Assembly: GCA_963817855.1 (NCBI GenBank)
Contig: CAWFQA010000001.1
Coordinates: forward strand, 1,984,001 to 2,048,000
Origin: JAKAAZ01 sp963817855
GTDB lineage: Bacteria; Acidobacteriota; Terriglobia; Terriglobales; Acidobacteriaceae
Reading direction: 5' to 3'
Length of the DNA stretch: 64,000 nucleotides
This document shows positions 16,719 through 25,102 of this stretch, in pieces. The notes under the pieces are model-generated. The model worked only from the letters and a program-made list of their open reading frames with translations, was not told where the DNA came from and did no database searches. Positions within the stretch are counted from its first letter, which is position 1. Each line of letters begins with the position of its first letter. The translations under genes and the position numbers were made by a program.

Positions 16719-17963
16719 CTACATGAACTTGCGACGGATCATGTCGAGTGCCTGCTGGCTGGCGAACCACCGCACGCGGTCGCGGTCTCCGCGGAATTTC
16801 CGTTCGCACACGTTGATTTCTTTGCCATCATCGAGCGCAATGTAAACCAGGCCGACTGGTTTTTCCTCTGTGCCTCCGGTAGGACCCGCGATGCCGGTAA
16901 TGCCGACGCCAATGGTGGACTGCGCACGGCGTCGAATTCCGTGCGCCAGGGCCGCGGCCACTTCGCGACTGACGGCGCCTTTTTCCTCCAGCATGTCTTC
17001 GGGCACGTCGGCGAACTCCACTTTCAGCGCATCGGTATAGACCACTGCTCCACCGACAAATGAGCGGGAGCTGCCGCTGATGCTGGTCAGCCGCTGCGCC
17101 AGCAACCCGCCGGTACAGCTTTCTGCGACAGCGACGGTAGCGCCCCGGATTTCAAGGTAGTAGAGAACGATCTGTTCGAGAGTTTCGCCATGGGAGGAGA
17201 AGATTGAGTCTTCCATTTCCTCCTCGAGACGACTGGCAAGTTCGTCGACCCGGCTTTGCGCCAGTTCAAGAATTGCCTTGGTACATTGCAGCTGCAACTG
17301 GATCTCGCCGGCATTGGCCAGGATCGTGGTCTCGACATCGGTGAAGCGCGTATAGATGGGAGCCAGCCGCGCGTCGACTTCGGATTCAGGCAGCATGGCG
17401 ACCTTCAACACGCGACGAGCGATGTGGCGCGGCGGCAGCGCCTCTTTCAGTCGCGGCATGCATTCCGCAGTGAACATCACCTTCAATTCCGCGGGTGGGC
17501 CAGGGAGCAGCAACATCAGCTTGCGGTGTTCGCCGATGACTGTGTCTATCCACTGGCCGGGCGCGGTGCCGCTGGCATTGGTCAGAATGTCTGCGCCGTC
17601 GATCAAGTCCGCCTGCTTGGAGTTGTTTGCGGGCATCGTAATGCGCCGCTCTGCAAAGCGCTTGTAGAGCGCCGCCAGCAGGTCGCCGTTGCGGCGAACG
17701 CGCACGCCCAGCGCTTCTGCAACCGCTTCACGCGTCAGGTCGTCTTCAGTTGGGCCAAGGCCACCCGTGATGCAGACGATATCGGCGCGACCGAGAGCGA
17801 GATGGATGGCTTGCACCAGGTTCACCTTGCGATCGCCGACAATGGTTTTGAAGACCACGTTGACGCCCAGAGAGTTCAGCTGATCGGTGACGAAGAGTGA
17901 ATTCGTGTCCTGACGGAAGGGGGTCAGCAGCTCCGACCCGACGGCAATGATTTCTGCAAGCAT
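16719..17963 (-). CDS. cinA: CinA-like protein (competence/damage-inducible, NMN deamidase type)
   Basis: The start at 17963 (ATG) gives MLAEIIAVGSELLTPFR, the canonical CinA N terminus. The frame extends to 18068 but the extra part is hydrophobic and untypical. The 414-residue product has a MoCF_biosynth (COG1058) domain with CITGGLGPTEDDLTREAVA and a C-terminal CinA domain with AESCTGGLLAQRLTSISGSS and GITGIAGPTGGT. The C-terminal domain deamidates nicotinamide mononucleotide in characterised members, and the N-terminal domain is an ADP-ribose pyrophosphatase. No recA follows here. Confidence 0.93.
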   Translation of the reverse strand: MLAEIIAVGSELLTPFRQDTNSLFVTDQLNSLGVNVVFKTIVGDRKVNLVQAIHLALGRADIVCITGGLGPTEDDLTREAVAEALGVRVRRNGDLLAALYKRFAERRITMPANNSKQADLIDGADILTNASGTAPGQWIDTVIGEHRKLMLLLPGPPAELKVMFTAECMPRLKEALPPRHIARRVLKVAMLPESEVDARLAPIYTRFTDVETTILANAGEIQLQLQCTKAILELAQSRVDELASRLEEEMEDSIFSSHGETLEQIVLYYLEIRGATVAVAESCTGGLLAQRLTSISGSSRSFVGGAVVYTDALKVEFADVPEDMLEEKGAVSREVAAALAHGIRRRAQSTIGVGITGIAGPTGGTEEKPVGLVYIALDDGKEINVCERKFRGDRDRVRWFASQQALDMIRRKFM

Positions 17964-18152
17964 GTGATTGAGAAGTAAGAATACTGCGAAACCTGTAGAC
18001 AGCAAGCCACAACATGAAATCCAGAACGACAGCAAGGTTTGCACCGGCTCGATCGCGAACAATCGCATCTTTCATCAGTCGGGCCACACGACGATTGCGA
18101 ACCAAGGCCTACCCGACAGATTGAGGCGATCTTTATCCGTGCCCAAAGGCTG

Positions 18153-19190
18153 TCAATGCAACAATCTTCCGACGATATCTAATCCAACATGATATACGGT
18201 ATCGCGTGTGGCCACGGCAGCGTCGCCTTCCGGCAGAAACGCCAGGCCGACGATTCCTGAGCCGGAAATGACCAAGGAGGCTTCCCGATTTGGCGCGATT
18301 TTTACCACTCCTCGGCGGCCATGCAGGGACGCCGCCACATATACGTTTCCGTCGACATCTAATGCCATGCCCTGGGGGCGCCCCAATCCGGTGTAGAAGC
18401 TGGAAATTTCTCCGTTCGGTTCAATCGCGTGAATGGACTCGTTCGCGGACGTCGTGGGGCCGCTGACAAGTAGTGTACCGGCGTCGTTGAAGGCCAGATG
18501 GTAAGCGGAGACGCTAGGCTCCAGTGTGGCGAAGACGAAGACCTGGCTGGCTTGTGAAATCTTGAAAATCGTTCCGCTGCGATCGCCGACATAGAGAAAT
18601 CCATCGCGATCGAAGGCCAATCCGGTGGCGACCCCCATGCCTTCCGCAAACAGGGATTTTGCGCCGCTGGGAGTGACTCGGTAGACGGTGCCTTCATGCC
18701 GTGAAGAGACGTAGAGATTTCCATCCAAATCGAGCGCCAGTCCGGTGGCGTTCAGAATGCCGGTGGCGAAGGGTTGCACCTGGTATTCGGAATCGATCTG
18801 AAAGACGGAGACCGGTGTCTGCTGACCGCGCTCCCCGGAAAACGTGACGTAAATGTTGCTCTCAGGATCGACCACAGGGCTGGCAACCGGATCCATATCG
18901 TCGGCAATCGCCACCCCGACGGACAGAGGCACGGCATTGCTGGTGTGTCCGTCGACGCGCAGTTGAATATTGCCTGAAATTGCGCCGTCGGGAACATGCA
19001 ACAGCACTTTGGACCCGTGGCTCATTCTGACCGGAGATGGTTGCTCTCCGATGGTGGCGGTAGGCTGGCGATAGGCTTCGGCCGCCAGCCTGCGGCCATG
19101 GACTTCCACTTCGCCGCCTGGCAAAGCTGCCAGCGGAGTGATTGACGTAATGTGCGGGGCAGTATCAGTCGTGTGGATTCCAAATTTCAT
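18153..19190 (-). CDS. TIG/IPT plus NHL-type beta-propeller protein
   Basis: This 345-residue protein starts with an IPT/TIG immunoglobulin-like fold (about residues 12-92, ITSITPLAALPGGEVEVHG). It continues as NHL/SMP-30-like blades with repeated units such as GLALDLDGNLYVSS, GLAFDRDGFLYVGD and GMALDVDGNVYVAA. These repeats form ligand- or protein-binding propellers and are frequent in acidobacterial secreted proteins. No signal peptide is visible, so location is uncertain. No catalytic residues could be assigned. It lies between pgpA and cinA with gaps over 100 bases on both sides, so it may be a separate transcript. Confidence 0.75.
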   Translation of the reverse strand: MKFGIHTTDTAPHITSITPLAALPGGEVEVHGRRLAAEAYRQPTATIGEQPSPVRMSHGSKVLLHVPDGAISGNIQLRVDGHTSNAVPLSVGVAIADDMDPVASPVVDPESNIYVTFSGERGQQTPVSVFQIDSEYQVQPFATGILNATGLALDLDGNLYVSSRHEGTVYRVTPSGAKSLFAEGMGVATGLAFDRDGFLYVGDRSGTIFKISQASQVFVFATLEPSVSAYHLAFNDAGTLLVSGPTTSANESIHAIEPNGEISSFYTGLGRPQGMALDVDGNVYVAASLHGRRGVVKIAPNREASLVISGSGIVGLAFLPEGDAAVATRDTVYHVGLDIVGRLLH

Positions 19191-19310
19191 GTGCGTCGCG
19201 CTCCAGCGCGGTACGGCAGATTCAAACAGCGATCCAATGCGTGGACGTTGATACCTTCACCAGGTACTGTGCACGAAACCCAAGAAGACAGACTATTCCG
19301 AACCGGGCGC

Positions 19311-19805
19311 CTAGAATCGCCAACCAGTGGAAAAAAGTCTGGCGATCCAGACGATTGCCATAGCGTAAATCCCAGCGGCCACGTCATCCATCATGATGCC
19401 GAATCCGCTGTGCATCCTGTCAAACTGGCGGGCCGGAGACGGTTTTAGGATATCGAAAATCCTAAACAGAATGACCGCCAGCAGCCACTCCCACGGACTC
19501 GTGCCGGCTGCAATCAGCGCGATCCATTGACCTACAACCTCATCCGTAACTACAAAACTAGGATCGTCTGTCGCTGCCTCACGGGCAACAATACTGGATG
19601 CAGGAATGCCGGCCAGAAGCAAGAGAATCGCTGCGACGGCGGTGCCCAGGGCCAGGTGCATCGGCGAGGGATGAAGCCAGTGCGCCGCTGCCAGCCACAA
19701 CAGCAATCCTGCCACAGAGCCCCAGGTGCCGGGCGCTGGACGCAAAAAACCCACTCCAAAAAATGTCGCCAATGCCCAGGCCCAGCCGGTCCTTTTTGGC
19801 GTCAT
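19311..19805 (-). CDS. pgpA: phosphatidylglycerophosphatase A
   Basis: PgpA dephosphorylates phosphatidylglycerophosphate to phosphatidylglycerol in the inner membrane. The 164-residue product has the family elements FGVGFLRPAPGTWGS, VTDEVVGQWIAL, FRIFDILKPSPARQFD and GIMMDDVAAGIYA, which include the conserved acidic residues, and several hydrophobic helices. Its start at 19805 directly abuts the yacG stop (19806-19808), which suggests one transcript. It fits with plsY and gpsA as part of a phospholipid gene neighbourhood. Confidence 0.93.
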   Translation of the reverse strand: MTPKRTGWAWALATFFGVGFLRPAPGTWGSVAGLLLWLAAAHWLHPSPMHLALGTAVAAILLLLAGIPASSIVAREAATDDPSFVVTDEVVGQWIALIAAGTSPWEWLLAVILFRIFDILKPSPARQFDRMHSGFGIMMDDVAAGIYAMAIVWIARLFSTGWRF

Positions 19806-20039
19806 TTATTCGTCATCGCTCGAGCCTCGGCCGCTGCGGTGGATCTCATCGAGGCCCTCCAGCACTTCCGGGTCCACGATCGGAGACGAGATGCGATAGG
19901 CGCCGCTGGCCCACTTGCCAAGATCGACAAGCCGGCATCGATCGCTGCAGAAGGGAAAATCTGCGTCCGTTTGCAATACCAGCGTGCCACAGGTGGGGCA
20001 CCGAAGAGCCGATGACTTCTTACTTTTCGCTTTCGCCAT
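19806..20039 (-). CDS. yacG: YacG-type zinc-finger protein (DNA gyrase inhibitor family)
   Basis: Small four-cysteine zinc protein. RCPTCGTLV and PFCSDRCRLVDLGKW supply the CxxC and CxxxC ligands typical of YacG, and YRIS follows as in the family. E. coli YacG binds GyrB and inhibits gyrase. The start at 20039 (MAKAKSKK) gives 77 residues, and an alternative ATG lies at 20054. It directly precedes pgpA. Confidence 0.88.
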   Translation of the reverse strand: MAKAKSKKSSALRCPTCGTLVLQTDADFPFCSDRCRLVDLGKWASGAYRISSPIVDPEVLEGLDEIHRSGRGSSDDE

Positions 20040-20095
20040 ACAGATTCTCATCATGTAACCGTCGGGTTACATATTGGATGCAACTTCATTTCGTC

Positions 20096-21598
20096 TTACG
20101 CCACGACACGGGCGATCAGGTCGTAATCGTGGGCATCGGTAATTTCACAACGATAGAATTTTCCTGCCTGCACGGACGAGTGCGGGCCAAAGTCGTTAAT
20201 CAGGATTTTCCCGTCAATTTCCGGGGCGTGCATCGCGCTACGACCCTGCCACAGAAGCGGCGTCTCTTCGCTTTCGCCTTCAATCAGCACGTCCATCGCA
20301 CGGTCCACCTGTGCAGCGCGGGTCTTGCGGCTGATCTGCAACTGGTTCCGCATCAGCTTGCGCTGTCGAGCAACTATCGTCCTGCGCGGAACCTTTCCGT
20401 CGAGCGCGTAGGCAGCGGAACCTTCCTCATCGGAATACTCAAACACGCCCAGCCAGTCGAAGCGCGCCTCGCGGACAAAGTCCATCAGCAGGTCGAAGTC
20501 GGCCTCTGTTTCTCCGGGGAATCCGGTGATGAAGGAGGTACGCAGTGTGATCTCTGGCATTGTGGCGCGCACGCGCTCAATCATTTTCAAAAAAATATCG
20601 GCGCCGCCGCCGCGCTTCATTCGCTTCAGCACATTGGGCGCGGCGTGCTGCAGCGGCACATCCAGGTATTTGCAGATGTTGTCATGCCGGGCCATGGTTT
20701 CCAGCAGCGCCGGAGTCACCTTGTTCGGGTAAGCGTATAGAAAACGCAGCCAGCGGACACCGTCAATCCGCGCCAGCCGATCGAGCAGCTGCGCCAGACC
20801 GTCTTTCATGCCGAACTCCTCGCCGTAGCAGGTAGTGTCCTGGCCGATCAGCGTGACTTCCTGCACACCTTCGGTGACCAGTCGCTCCACTTCGGCAACG
20901 ACAGACTCAAATCGGCGCGAACGAAATTTGCCGCGAATCTGCGGAATGATGCAGAAGCCGCAGGGATGATCGCAGCCCTCGGCAATTTTGACGTAGGCCG
21001 AACTGCGCGCCGTGGTGCGAAGCCGTGGCGTGTGCTCGTTGTAGAGATAATTCGGCAGGCTGGCGATAGCGCCGTCCCAGCTTTCGCGCGAGAATCGACC
21101 TTGCTGTTCGCGGTGATCGCCTTCGGCACGATGGGCAACGGCGGCTTCGGCCACAGTCAAAATGCGAAATGGAGAATTCGTTGCCGCCTGCGACGAAGTC
21201 AGACCTGCGGCGGTGAGAATCTGTTCCAGCTCACCGGTCCCGACAACTGCATCGACCTCAGGAATATTTTTCCGAATTTCGTCGCGGTAGCGCTCCACCA
21301 TGCAACCCGCCACGACAAGGCGGTGCGCTTTGCCGGCAGTCTTGTGCTGTGCCATTTCCAGGATGGTGTCGACGGACTCCTGCTTCGCTTTATCGATAAA
21401 GGAGCAGGTATTCACCACCAGCACATCGGCGGTTTCGGCGTCGGAGGTGATGGTGGCTCCGGCCTCGGCCAGGATGCCCATCATCACTTCGCTGTCGACC
21501 AGATTTTTGGGGCAGCCCAGGCTGACAAATCCGATCCTGGGACGCGAATCCTGTTGCCCGGGGATGGTTGGGGCTGCATTGATTTCGAGACTGTTCAC
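20096..21598 (-). CDS. rimO: ribosomal protein S12 methylthiotransferase RimO
   Basis: RimO is a radical-SAM enzyme that methylthiolates Asp88 of ribosomal protein S12. The MTTase N-terminal domain opens with RIGFVSLGCPKNLVDSE. The radical-SAM cluster CDHPCGFC (Cys209, Cys213, Cys216) follows, then IGQDTTCYGEE and a C-terminal TRAM-like region. The frame is open to 21910, but that would cross the SRP RNA gene and add about 100 untypical residues. The GTG at 21598 is the last plausible start before the domain and gives 500 residues. AGAAGG lies very close to it, so the start is uncertain. Confidence 0.92.
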   Translation of the reverse strand: MNSLEINAAPTIPGQQDSRPRIGFVSLGCPKNLVDSEVMMGILAEAGATITSDAETADVLVVNTCSFIDKAKQESVDTILEMAQHKTAGKAHRLVVAGCMVERYRDEIRKNIPEVDAVVGTGELEQILTAAGLTSSQAATNSPFRILTVAEAAVAHRAEGDHREQQGRFSRESWDGAIASLPNYLYNEHTPRLRTTARSSAYVKIAEGCDHPCGFCIIPQIRGKFRSRRFESVVAEVERLVTEGVQEVTLIGQDTTCYGEEFGMKDGLAQLLDRLARIDGVRWLRFLYAYPNKVTPALLETMARHDNICKYLDVPLQHAAPNVLKRMKRGGGADIFLKMIERVRATMPEITLRTSFITGFPGETEADFDLLMDFVREARFDWLGVFEYSDEEGSAAYALDGKVPRRTIVARQRKLMRNQLQISRKTRAAQVDRAMDVLIEGESEETPLLWQGRSAMHAPEIDGKILINDFGPHSSVQAGKFYRCEITDAHDYDLIARVVA

Positions 21599-21675
21599 AC
21601 CTTCTATTCTATCAATCGCAGCAAATGCTTGCGGCCTCTCGATCCGCCATTGCGCAGTGATATCATCGAACCTGT

Positions 21676-21768
21676 GCCGGGTCCTACGCGACGCAATCCC
21701 GCCAACCCCGCCAGGTCCGGAAGGAAGCAACGGCAACGGGCTCATGCGTGTGCAGTAGGGAACCCGGC
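21676..21768 (+). ncRNA. ffs: signal recognition particle RNA (4.5S type)
   Basis: The segment holds the nearly invariant SRP RNA tip AGGTCCGGAAGGAAGCA, where the GGAA tetraloop and the asymmetric loop bind Ffh. The flanks pair: GCCGGGT at 21676-21682 with ACCCGGC at 21762-21768, and the next bases (CCTAC with GTAGG) extend the helix. About 93 bases is normal for the small bacterial SRP RNA without Alu domain. A TATCAT at 21661-21666 is in the place of a -10 box, but no clear -35 is seen. Confidence 0.93.
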
Positions 21769-21851
21769 GCTTTAGATTCAGCCATCCTTTCCGCTGAATG
21801 CAGGCAGTCCCGGGCAGACAAGAAAACAGTATATTTTTCGAGGCCAACCCA

Positions 21852-22868
21852 TTGAATTTCGATCTTCGACCGCGGTCGCTGCACCGGGCAAAAATTAGCG
21901 CGCTTGGCACCTACGTTCCACCCCGTTTACTGACCAATGCAGACCTGGAAAAGATGGTCGATACCAACGATCAGTGGATCGTGGAGCGCACCGGTATCCG
22001 AACGCGTCATCTTGTCGAGCCGGGCGTGGCGACCAGCGATATCGCAGTGGAAGCGGCGCGGAAGTGCCTTGCTGAACGCGGCATCGAGGCAAGCGAACTG
22101 GAAGCGATCATCGTCGCGACTGTAACCCCGGACATGTTGTTTCCCTCGACCGCCTGTCTGGTGCAGCACAAGCTGGGTGCCCAAAATCTCTGGGGCTTCG
22201 ATGTTTCTGCCGCGTGCTGCGCGTTTGTGTACGCGCTTCAGGTGGGCACCAAGCTGATTGAGTCTGGTGCGCATAAAAAAGTGATGGTTATCGGCGCCGA
22301 CGTCATGTCGTCAATCATCGACTACAAGGATCGTGCCACCTGCATTATTTTTGGCGATGGCGCGGGTGCGGTTTTGCTGGAACCGGCCGAAGAAGGCGAA
22401 GTCGGCATGATCGACTACCTGCACGAAATCGATGGATCGGGAGCAGCGTCGTTGTATATGCCGGGCGGTGGCAGCCTGCATCCGCCGACCGCGGAAACGG
22501 TCGCAAAGAATATGCATGTCGTGCACCAGGATGGGCAGGCCGTGTACAAATTTGCCGTCCGCAAAATGTCGGAAGCGACGGAGGCATTGCTGGTGCGCAA
22601 TGGAATTCAAGGCAGCGACCTCGACTGCTTTATTCCGCATCAGGCGAATAAACGCATCATCGAGTCCACCGCAGAACGCTTAGGTATCGCGTCAGAGCGA
22701 GTCATCATCAATATTGATCGCTTCGGCAACACCACTGCGGGTACGATTCCGCTGGCCATGCAGACCGCGCGAGAAGAGAACAAGTTGCGTAAGGGCGACC
22801 TGGTTCTGCTGGCTTCTGTGGGAGCCGGGTATACCGTTGGCACTTGTTTGCTTCGCTGGGAAATCTAG
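21852..22868 (+). CDS. fabH: beta-ketoacyl-ACP synthase III
   Basis: FabH condenses an acyl-CoA with malonyl-ACP to start fatty-acid synthesis. The catalytic triad is visible: Cys in DVSAACCAF (Cys122 counted from the TTG at 21852), His in PHQANKRI and Asn in RFGNTTAGTIP. TNDQWIVERTGIRTRH near the N terminus and the closing GAGYTVGTCLLRW are also typical. The frame is open from ATG 21798, but the upstream part is untypical, and the TTG at 21852 gives a normal 338-residue enzyme. Just upstream is the SRP RNA gene. Confidence 0.93.
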   Translation: MNFDLRPRSLHRAKISALGTYVPPRLLTNADLEKMVDTNDQWIVERTGIRTRHLVEPGVATSDIAVEAARKCLAERGIEASELEAIIVATVTPDMLFPSTACLVQHKLGAQNLWGFDVSAACCAFVYALQVGTKLIESGAHKKVMVIGADVMSSIIDYKDRATCIIFGDGAGAVLLEPAEEGEVGMIDYLHEIDGSGAASLYMPGGGSLHPPTAETVAKNMHVVHQDGQAVYKFAVRKMSEATEALLVRNGIQGSDLDCFIPHQANKRIIESTAERLGIASERVIINIDRFGNTTAGTIPLAMQTAREENKLRKGDLVLLASVGAGYTVGTCLLRWEI

Positions 22869-22893
22869 TCAGGCGCGTCTCGGATCGCGTTTG

Positions 22894-23226
22894 TCATTCC
22901 TCCTCGTCAAGTTCAAGAAAATCGCCCAGGCGATCGAGCCGCCGTTCCCACAGCGTGCGATGATCGTTGATCCACTGCTGTAGAGCGGTGAAGCCCGCTG
23001 TGTCGATGCGACAGGTGCGGGTTCTCCCTATCTTTTCTGTGTGAACCAAGCCGCAGCCTTCCAGGATTTGCAGATGCTGCATTACTGCGGTAACAGTGAC
23101 GCCAAGCGGCGCTGCCAGCCGCGACACGGAAGAAGGTCCTCCACAAAGCTTGTCCAGGATGGCTCGACGCGTCGGGTCTCCGAGCGCGTGGAACAGGCCG
23201 TCAATGTCGATCTTCGGACGCTTCAT
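22894..23226 (-). CDS. ArsR-family winged-helix regulator
   Basis: The start at 23226 gives MKRPKIDIDGLFHALGDPTRRAIL, a standard ArsR/SmtB opening, and a 110-residue product. The winged helix has RLAAPLGVTVTAVMQHLQIL as recognition region and EKIGRTRTCRI as wing. There are no Cys-rich metal sites, so it belongs to the group that pairs with AHSA1-like proteins rather than metal sensors. The AHSA1 gene lies upstream on the same strand with 130 bases between. Operator-like repeats in front of that gene (23864-23922) are plausible targets. Confidence 0.88.
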   Translation of the reverse strand: MKRPKIDIDGLFHALGDPTRRAILDKLCGGPSSVSRLAAPLGVTVTAVMQHLQILEGCGLVHTEKIGRTRTCRIDTAGFTALQQWINDHRTLWERRLDRLGDFLELDEEE

Positions 23227-23356
23227 CGTCAGGACCCTTTCCGATATCGCCGGCAAGCGCGATTCGTTTGCGGCATCCGTCAGAGCGATGCGACTCGTTT
23301 CAGTTTGCGGTCGCAGCCTGATAGAACACACGGAACTGATGCGCGAGGAATTCACC

Positions 23357-23839
23357 TCAGCTCGCCAGTTCCTTGTCCAACTTCTCAAAAATCTTGCGCC
23401 AGCCTTCTTCCCGCATTTCCGGGCCGCCGGAACCCTCAAAGAATGCTCCCTGATGGGTGCAGATCAGGTCCGTCCCCTTGTCCGTAGGAAGAAGTTCGAA
23501 TGTGACCAATGCAGCCGAAATCCGTTTATCGCCAATGGTCATGGATGACGAAGTGACGATTCGTCGGTTGGGAAGAATGTCCAGGTAACTCGTGTCTGTG
23601 ATCATGGCGACACCGGGAAAGGGGGAGCCTTCCTTGAAGCGCATTTGTGCGTGCTCGGTTCCTCCCTCGCGAAAGTCCAGTTCATACTTTTCGACTTCAG
23701 TTTTTCCTCCTTCGAAAAACCAGCGGCGTTTTTGCGGTGCGCTGGCAAAGGCGGAGAAGACACGCTCCGGCGGCTTGGGATAGCTGCGCTCAATGACAAA
23801 GGTGCTGTGGATGACGGATGGATCTTTTTGGTCTTTCAC
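23357..23839 (-). CDS. SRPBCC / AHSA1-like domain protein
   Basis: The 160-residue protein begins at GTG 23839, chosen because AGGAGGG stands seven bases upstream. The frame continues to 23905 but would cross the promoter. Features of the START/SRPBCC fold (Activator of Hsp90 ATPase homologue 1-like) are ERSYPKPPERVFSAFASA near the N terminus, KRRWFFEGG and the closing HQGAFFEGSGG, GWRKIFEKLDKEL. Such proteins bind hydrophobic ligands, and the exact role is usually unknown. It forms a pair with the ArsR gene downstream. Confidence 0.87.
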   Translation of the reverse strand: MKDQKDPSVIHSTFVIERSYPKPPERVFSAFASAPQKRRWFFEGGKTEVEKYELDFREGGTEHAQMRFKEGSPFPGVAMITDTSYLDILPNRRIVTSSSMTIGDKRISAALVTFELLPTDKGTDLICTHQGAFFEGSGGPEMREEGWRKIFEKLDKELAS

Positions 23840-23863
23840 GGGTATTCCCTCCTGCCAATGGTT

Positions 23864-23922
23864 AAGTGGCAGCTTCAGTATTGCGCAGGTTGGCAGAATA
23901 GTCAAGTGACAACTTCAGTATT
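23864..23922 (-). promoter_or_regulatory. promoter of the AHSA1-arsR pair with two operator-like repeats
   Basis: On the minus strand TTGACT (23905-23900) and AATACT (23882-23877) are spaced by exactly 17 bases, a good sigma-70-type promoter 40 bases before the GTG start. Two 19-base direct repeats, AAGTGGCAGCTTCAGTATT (23864-23882) and AAGTGACAACTTCAGTATT (23904-23922), agree at 17 positions. One contains the -10 box and the other touches the -35 box. Each also holds the dyad AAGT-4-ACTT or a near copy of it. The placement fits repression by the ArsR protein. Confidence 0.6.
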
Positions 23923-24042
23923 CGTGAACCTATTGCAATTGTCCAGGCATGTAAAACTTTCCGCGCGTCTCCAAGTCCTTAATCCAGGTTTGGTGGATGG
24001 CTGTGGCCCTCCCGGTCGCTTGGTTGGTTGCTACACTGATAA

Positions 24043-24903
24043 GTGACGCAGCGTCTTCACATATCCGCGATTCGGTTCCTGAATCCTGCCCCGCTGATGT
24101 GGGATTTTGAACACCCGCCTGAGATGGAAAGGTTGGCGGAGCGCTACCAGATTCACAGTGCTATGCCGTCGCAATGCGCGATCGAGCTGGAGGATGGCGG
24201 CGCCGATATCGGCCTCATTCCGATTGCCGCTTGCGCAACCACACCTGGACTGGCCGTTCTTCGCGGCTGCACAATTGCTTCGCTGGATCGGGTACGCTCT
24301 ATCATCCTGGTGATCAAGCATCCCGGCGAAATGGAGGCGGTCCGTCGTGTGGCGGCAGATACGGATTCGCGAACTTCCAACGCGTATGCGCAAATCATTT
24401 TCCGCAAATTCCATCACACAGATCCGGAATTTCTTCCTCTGGCGCCCAACCTTGACGCCATGCTGGAGGCGTGCGACGCGGCCATTTTGATTGGAGATCC
24501 TGCGCTGCTTGCGCTGGAGGATCGGGAAGCCCGATTGGCACGTACCGGCGAGCGGCTGGAATATCTGGATCTCGGACAAGTATGGAAACAGCACACCGGG
24601 GCGCCCTGGGTTTCGGCGGTTTGGGCCGTGCGGCCAGAGGCGATCGATGCGGCGAAGCTGACCGGGGAACAGGTGACGGAGGATTTTCTTCGCTCCCGCG
24701 ATCACGGTATGGCACACGTGGAGGATCTGGTTCAGGAATGGGCTCCCCGCATTGCGGTCCCTGCCGCCACGATTCGCAGCTATCTCTCAAGCAACATCCA
24801 CTACGTGCTTGATGAGGCGTGCCTGGCCGGAATAGATCTTTTCTTCCGCTATGCCGCGGAAACTGGGGTATTGCCGCCGGCGCCGCCGCTGCGCTGGCTA
24901 TGA
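24043..24903 (+). CDS. mqnA: chorismate dehydratase (futalosine pathway of menaquinone synthesis)
   Basis: MqnA converts chorismate to 3-enolpyruvoyl-benzoate, the first step of the futalosine menaquinone pathway. The 286-residue product starts at GTG 24043 with HISAIRFLNPAPLMWDF, matching the family's ISxxxxLNxxPL opening. It has the periplasmic-binding-like elements MPSQCAIELEDGGADIGLIP and ILIGDPAL. An isolated mqnA is normal because the mqn genes are often scattered. It is the only menaquinone gene in the window. The spacing from the divergent AHSA1 promoter leaves about 120 bases for its own promoter. Confidence 0.88.
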   Translation: MTQRLHISAIRFLNPAPLMWDFEHPPEMERLAERYQIHSAMPSQCAIELEDGGADIGLIPIAACATTPGLAVLRGCTIASLDRVRSIILVIKHPGEMEAVRRVAADTDSRTSNAYAQIIFRKFHHTDPEFLPLAPNLDAMLEACDAAILIGDPALLALEDREARLARTGERLEYLDLGQVWKQHTGAPWVSAVWAVRPEAIDAAKLTGEQVTEDFLRSRDHGMAHVEDLVQEWAPRIAVPAATIRSYLSSNIHYVLDEACLAGIDLFFRYAAETGVLPPAPPLRWL

Positions 24904-25102
24904 CTGCTATTCGGCGAGTTTGTGTCGTGACACGTTAAAGAATTCCAGTGAAATTCACTCGTCTGGTATGTGCAGCAAGCGCGCTATCGGCCGCAAACGA
25001 CCTGTCACGCAGTTATAATAGAGGTAATCCGGTATTCTCCTTCTCCGTTGTATTCCATGAATCGTCAGCCTCTCGATGAGCACACACCCAAAGGAAAATT
25101 TA

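Noticed and set aside
19598..20740. 380-residue plus-strand ORF across pgpA, yacG and rimO
   Set aside because: It crosses three convincing minus-strand genes and has no recognisable domain.
21599..21910. N-terminal extension of rimO
   Set aside because: It runs through the SRP RNA and adds about 100 residues with no RimO similarity, so the start at 21598 is preferred.
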